This document shows, piece after piece, positions 59,538 to 64,000 of a stretch of DNA of 64,000 bases. The DNA lies in assembly GCA_002721305.1 (NCBI GenBank), contig PBKA01000019.1, positions 78,602 to 142,601 of the forward strand, given 5' to 3'. Numbering within the stretch: the stretch's first letter is position 1; every line of letters begins with the position of its first letter. The translations under genes were made by a program, and so were the position numbers. The notes below the pieces were generated by a model. The model worked only from the letters and a program-made list of their open reading frames with translations. It was not told where the DNA came from and did no database searches. Source of the DNA: Acidimicrobiaceae bacterium. GTDB lineage: Bacteria; Actinomycetota; Acidimicrobiia; Acidimicrobiales; Poriferisodalaceae.

Positions 59538-62500
59538 TCACCCCTTCGCCGCCGCCATCACAGCTTCTTCGATGTCCTGGCCGTGTTCTTCTGCCGTGGC
59601 GATTGCGTCCAGGACTCGCCGGTAGTCCTTTGGCATGACTTTTTTGAAGGAACGGACATGTTGATGCCAACGATCAAGAATTGTTGAAGCGACGGTCGAG
59701 TTTGTTTCATCAAGGTGACGTCGAATGATGTCTCGAAGCGCATCGGCGTCTTCTTCGGACAACGAACTTTCTAGGTCCACCATCTCGGTGTTGAGATTGC
59801 GATGGAACTCGTCGTCGGGATCGAAAATGAATGCCACTCCACCCGACATTCCCGCGCCGAAGTTTCTGCCGGTAGCGCCGAGAACGACGACGATTCCCCC
59901 GGTCATGTATTCGCATCCGTGGTCGCCGACGCCTTCGACAACCGCTGTTGCCCCCGAGTTTCGGACGCAGAAACGTTCACCCACTACTCCTCGGATGTAA
60001 GCCTCGCCTCCGGTCGCGCCGTAGAGGATGACGTTTCCCGCGATGACGTTTTCTTGTGCAATGAAATCTGGGGAGGCATTTCTTGGCGGTCGAAGGGTAA
60101 TTCGACCGCCGGATAGCCCTTTACCCAAGTAGTCATTGGCGTCTCCGCACAGACGCAGGGTTATGCCTTGCGGGACGAAGGCACCAAAACTTTGACCCGC
60201 TGAACCCGTCAACTCGATGTCAATTGTGTTGTGAGGTAGTCCGTCACCTCCGTAGGTCTTGGTGAGGTGATAGCCGAGCAACGTCCCGACGGTGCGATTG
60301 ACGTTCGAAACAGGCAGTTCGATCCGGACCGGGGATCCATCTTCCAGTGCCGGTTGAGCGTGCTGGATGAGCTCCTGGTCTAGGGCTCTGTCTAATCCGT
60401 GGTCTTGGTCTTGGGAACAGAAGCGGTCTTGTTCCCAAGGAGAGGTGGGTACGTGAAGAATTGGGCTCAGGTCGAGACCATCGGCTTTCCAGTGATTCAC
60501 AGCGCGGTCGACGTCGAGACAGTCAACTCTGCCTATTGCTTCTTCGACTGAGCGGAAACCGAGCTCAGCCAAATATTCCCTTACTTCTTGAGCTACATAT
60601 TCGAAGAAGTTGACAACGAACTCCGCTTTGCCGGTGTATCTGGCTCTGAGTTCCTTGTTTTGAGTCGCCACACCGACCGGACAGGTATCGAGGTGACAGA
60701 CGCGCATCATTATGCATCCCGATACCACCAACGGTGCCGTGGCAAACCCGAACTCTTCGGCGCCGAGCAGGGCTGCGACTATGACGTCTCGACCGGTCTT
60801 CAATTGCCCGTCGGTTTGCACCACTATTCGGTCGCGGAGTCCGTTTATTAACAGGGTTTGTTGAGTTTCAGCTAAACCCAGTTCCCAGGGTCCACCCGCA
60901 TGTTTGAGTGACGTGAGTGGTGAAGCGCCGGTGCCACCGTCATGGCCTGAAATGAGAACCACGTCGGCTTTGGCTTTGGAGACACCTGCGGCCACTGTTC
61001 CGACTCCGACCTCCGCTACCAGCTTGACGTGGATTCGCGCTTCAGGGTTTGAGTTCTTCAGATCATGAATGAGTTGTTTTAAGTCCTCAATTGAGTAGAT
61101 GTCGTGGTGCGGTGGCGGTGAAATCAGACCAACTCCCGGGGTGGAATGACGGGTCTTCGCTATCCACGGCCACACTTTGGGGCCCGGTAGTTGGCCGCCT
61201 TCACCAGGTTTTGCTCCTTGAGCCATCTTGATCTGAATGTCGTCGGAGTTGACCAAATATTCAGACGTCACCCCGAACCGGCCCGACGCCACTTGTTTGA
61301 TGGCTGACCTTCGGGAGTCACCGTTGCTGTCTAGTATGAACCGCTCCGGGTCCTCACCCCCTTCGCCGGTGTTGGACTTCGCCCCTAACCGGTTCATGGC
61401 GATGGCAAGCGTCTCGTGTGCTTCAGCTGAGATGGACCCGTAGCTCATCGCGCCAGTCGAGAATCTCTTCACGATGTCGCTCACAGGCTCAACATCGTCG
61501 ATGGGGATCGGGCCATCGTCGTTGGGGGTCAGCCTGAATAATCCCCTAAGTGTCGCTAGTTCCTCTGATTGTTTGTCTACAAGTTTGGTGTATTGCTTGA
61601 AAAGTTCGTACTGACCCGTACGTGTCGAATGCTGAAGCCGGTAGACCGTCTCTGGGTTAAATAAGTGAAATTCGCCCTCTCGCCGCCACTGGTACTCGCC
61701 GCCCGACCACAGATCTCGATGAGCTACTTCTTCAGGATTCTCCAAATACGCGAAGCGGTGCCGAAGCGCTACCTCTTCGGCAATCACATCAAGATCAACG
61801 CCCCCCAGTTTTGAACTTGTGCCGGTGAAATAGTCGTTGATGACTTGGTGAGAGAGGCCCACGCACTCAAATACTTGTGCGCCTGTGTAACTGGCAACGG
61901 TGGAAATCCCCATCTTCGACATGATTTTGAGGACACCTTTGGAACAAGCTTTGATGTAGTTCCGAACCGCTGTTTTGCTATCGATTTCTGTAATTGCGCC
62001 TTCCTCAATCAGATCTTCGATTGATTCGATAGCGAGATACGGATTGATGGCCCCAGCTCCATAACCGAGCAGCAGTGCCATGTGATGCACCTCTCGAGCG
62101 TCACCACATTCGACCACGAGCCCGACTTCAGTTCGGGTGCGATTACGCACCAAATGATGATGGACGGCGCCTGTGAGTAAGAGAGATGGAATCGGAGCGT
62201 TCTCTGCGTTGCTGTACCGGTCGGACAAAACGATCACTTTGGCGCCGTCAGCGATCGCGTCAGAGACTCTTGCTTGAATGTCCTCGATTGCTTTTTGCAT
62301 TCCCGCGCCACCTTCGGCAACGGGATACAGGCCGTCGATCGCGAATGACTTGAATTGGGGATGGTCGTCGTTTTCGTTTAGATACAGGACCTTGGCGAGG
62401 TCCTCATTGGAGATCACCGGGTGGGGGAGAACGATCTGTCGGCAAGATTCCGGACCGGGTTGCAGCAAATTCCCCTCTGGGCCTATCACCGAAGATGTTG

Positions 62501-64000
62501 AGGTGACCAACTCTTCTCGGATGGCGTCCAATGGTGGGTTGGTGACCTGAGCGAAAAGTTGAGCAAAATAGTCAAAGATCAACCTGGGGCGCGGGGACAG
62601 CACAGCTATTGGGGTGTCGGTACCCATTGAGCCGATCGGCTCCGCTCCAGTGCGCGCCATGGGTGAGAGCAAGATTTTGAGTTCCTCTTCGGTGTAACCA
62701 AAGGTGCGCTGTCGTTTCACCACAGACGAATGTTGGGGGGTGAGGAGGAAACGGTCAGGTAAATCGTCTAAATGCAACAACCCGTCTTGCAGCCATTCCC
62801 CATAGGGATCTGTCTCAGCGAGCGTGCTTTTGATTTCTTCGTCACCAATGATGCGCCCTTGGTCCGTGTCGACCAAGAACATCCTTCCCGGTTGCAGTCG
62901 CCCTTTTTGTACAACGGTGCTCTGATCGAGATCGAGTACACCCACCTCGGAAGCGACCACGACCAGTCCGTCGTCAGTCACCCAATATCGTGACGGGCGC
63001 AGGCCGTTACGGTCCAGGACTGCTCCTATGACAGTTCCGTCGGTAAATGCGATGGAAGCAGGTCCGTCCCAGGGTTCTATCAACGAGGCGTGGTACTCGT
63101 AGAAGTCGCGTTTCCATTGTGGGAGACGTTCATGGTTCTCCCAAGCTTCGGGAATCATCATCAACACCGCATGGGGCAGGGTGCGTCCGCCGAGGTACAG
63201 AAGTTCCAGGGCCTCATCGAAGCTGGCGGTGTCAGAGGCACCTTGAGTCATCACCGGCAACGCCCGCTGGAGGGCATCGCCGAATAGTTCGGTTGACAGT
63301 TTCCCTTCGCGGGCATGCATCCAGTTTCGGTTCCCCATCACTGTGTTGATTTCCCCGTTGTGAGCAATGAGGCGATATGGGTGGGCGAGGGGCCAGGAGG
63401 GAAACGTGTTGGTACTGAACCGTGAATGGACTAACGCGAGGGCGCTTTCCAGTCGTTGGTCAGTCAAGTCGGGAAAGAATTCGGGTAACTGGTCGCAGGT
63501 GAGCATCCCTTTGTACACAAAGGTGCGGCACGACAACGACGGGAAATAAACCGCTGGTTGGACTTCATGTTCGATTCTTTTACGGAGAATGAACACAGCT
63601 CGTTCGAGATCGAGATCTCTTATGGGGGAGCTATCTGCGCCTGCGATGAACACGGTCCGAAAGACCGGCATCGCATCGGTAGCGAAACTTCCCAACGAAG
63701 AGCTAACAGTTGGCACCTCTCGCCAACCAAGAACTCGAAGGCCTTCCTGTTCGGCGAGCGCTTCAATGGCTTGAGCCGCACCATCGGGGTCCTCAGATGG
63801 GAGGAACGCCATACCAGCTGCATAGCTACCAGCCTCGGGTAGATCGAAATCTGTGACCTTTCGAAAAAATGAGTCAGGTAACTGAATCAGCATTCCTGCC
63901 CCGTCACCAACGTTTGCTTCCGCGCCGGTCGCGCCACGATGGTCGAGTTGATACAAACACGTCAAACCGCGTTGCACCATGTCATGGGAACTGCGGCCAT
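59538..64000 (-). CDS. gltB: Glutamate synthase large subunit, N-terminus beyond window edge
   Basis: Open frame to the edge; [71 protein letters not shown]-like motif, [32 protein letters not shown], GxxxG helix C-terminus. Confidence 0.97.
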   Translation of the reverse strand, partial: GRSSHDMVQRGLTCLYQLDHRGATGAEANVGDGAGMLIQLPDSFFRKVTDFDLPEAGSYAAGMAFLPSEDPDGAAQAIEALAEQEGLRVLGWREVPTVSSSLGSFATDAMPVFRTVFIAGADSSPIRDLDLERAVFILRKRIEHEVQPAVYFPSLSCRTFVYKGMLTCDQLPEFFPDLTDQRLESALALVHSRFSTNTFPSWPLAHPYRLIAHNGEINTVMGNRNWMHAREGKLSTELFGDALQRALPVMTQGASDTASFDEALELLYLGGRTLPHAVLMMIPEAWENHERLPQWKRDFYEYHASLIEPWDGPASIAFTDGTVIGAVLDRNGLRPSRYWVTDDGLVVVASEVGVLDLDQSTVVQKGRLQPGRMFLVDTDQGRIIGDEEIKSTLAETDPYGEWLQDGLLHLDDLPDRFLLTPQHSSVVKRQRTFGYTEEELKILLSPMARTGAEPIGSMGTDTPIAVLSPRPRLIFDYFAQLFAQVTNPPLDAIREELVTSTSSVIGPEGNLLQPGPESCRQIVLPHPVISNEDLAKVLYLNENDDHPQFKSFAIDGLYPVAEGGAGMQKAIEDIQARVSDAIADGAKVIVLSDRYSNAENAPIPSLLLTGAVHHHLVRNRTRTEVGLVVECGDAREVHHMALLLGYGAGAINPYLAIESIEDLIEEGAITEIDSKTAVRNYIKACSKGVLKIMSKMGISTVASYTGAQVFECVGLSHQVINDYFTGTSSKLGGVDLDVIAEEVALRHRFAYLENPEEVAHRDLWSGGEYQWRREGEFHLFNPETVYRLQHSTRTGQYELFKQYTKLVDKQSEELATLRGLFRLTPNDDGPIPIDDVEPVSDIVKRFSTGAMSYGSISAEAHETLAIAMNRLGAKSNTGEGGEDPERFILDSNGDSRRSAIKQVASGRFGVTSEYLVNSDDIQIKMAQGAKPGEGGQLPGPKVWPWIAKTRHSTPGVGLISPPPHHDIYSIEDLKQLIHDLKNSNPEARIHVKLVAEVGVGTVAAGVSKAKADVVLISGHDGGTGASPLTSLKHAGGPWELGLAETQQTLLINGLRDRIVVQTDGQLKTGRDVIVAALLGAEEFGFATAPLVVSGCIMMRVCHLDTCPVGVATQNKELRARYTGKAEFVVNFFEYVAQEVREYLAELGFRSVEEAIGRVDCLDVDRAVNHWKADGLDLSPILHVPTSPWEQDRFCSQDQDHGLDRALDQELIQHAQPALEDGSPVRIELPVSNVNRTVGTLLGYHLTKTYGGDGLPHNTIDIELTGSAGQSFGAFVPQGITLRLCGDANDYLGKGLSGGRITLRPPRNASPDFIAQENVIAGNVILYGATGGEAYIRGVVGERFCVRNSGATAVVEGVGDHGCEYMTGGIVVVLGATGRNFGAGMSGGVAFIFDPDDEFHRNLNTEMVDLESSLSEEDADALRDIIRRHLDETNSTVASTILDRWHQHVRSFKKVMPKDYRRVLDAIATAEEHGQDIEEAVMAAAKG

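Overview
The window looks like a chromosomal segment from an actinobacterium, plausibly a marine Acidimicrobiia-like lineage. This lineage call is inferred from gene content (mIHF, the rpoZ-coaBC-metK-priA-def-fmt-rsmB block, an F420-type PPOX protein), not from a search. Most of it is housekeeping: rarA-alaS-ruvX-mltG-aroE-aroB-aroQ-pepQ-efp-nusB; a pyr operon (pyrR-pyrB-carA-carB-pyrD-pyrF); mihF-gmk-rpoZ-coaBC-metK-priA-def-fmt-rsmB; moaB-ribD-ribE-ribBA-hisG; infC-rpmI-rplT-spoU-pheS-pheT; and gltD/gltB at the right edge. Two accessory blocks interrupt it. Block A (about 26.3-33.2 kb) holds hydrolases, an amidase and a crotonase. Block B (about 43.9-58.0 kb) is built around two paralogous tandem-domain class III CoA-transferases, each near a phytanoyl-CoA-dioxygenase-like gene, plus an orphan biotin-type carboxyltransferase, SDR, 2-hydroxyacid dehydrogenase, VOC, DUF3237, MFS, PPOX and FAD proteins. 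Observations I rank highest: (i) both CoA-transferases appear to lack the catalytic Asp in the N-terminal half and keep it in the C-terminal half; (ii) a perfect 10-bp inverted repeat in the divergent promoter region of block B; (iii) two adjacent translation genes (infC and a SpoU methyltransferase) whose conserved N-termini lie upstream of any ATG/GTG/TTG, implying non-canonical starts; (iv) a pyrR leader with a consensus PyrR box and an intrinsic-terminator-like hairpin inside the first codons of pyrR. I saw no tRNA, rRNA, CRISPR array or transposon. All family calls come from motif recognition by eye, with no database search.
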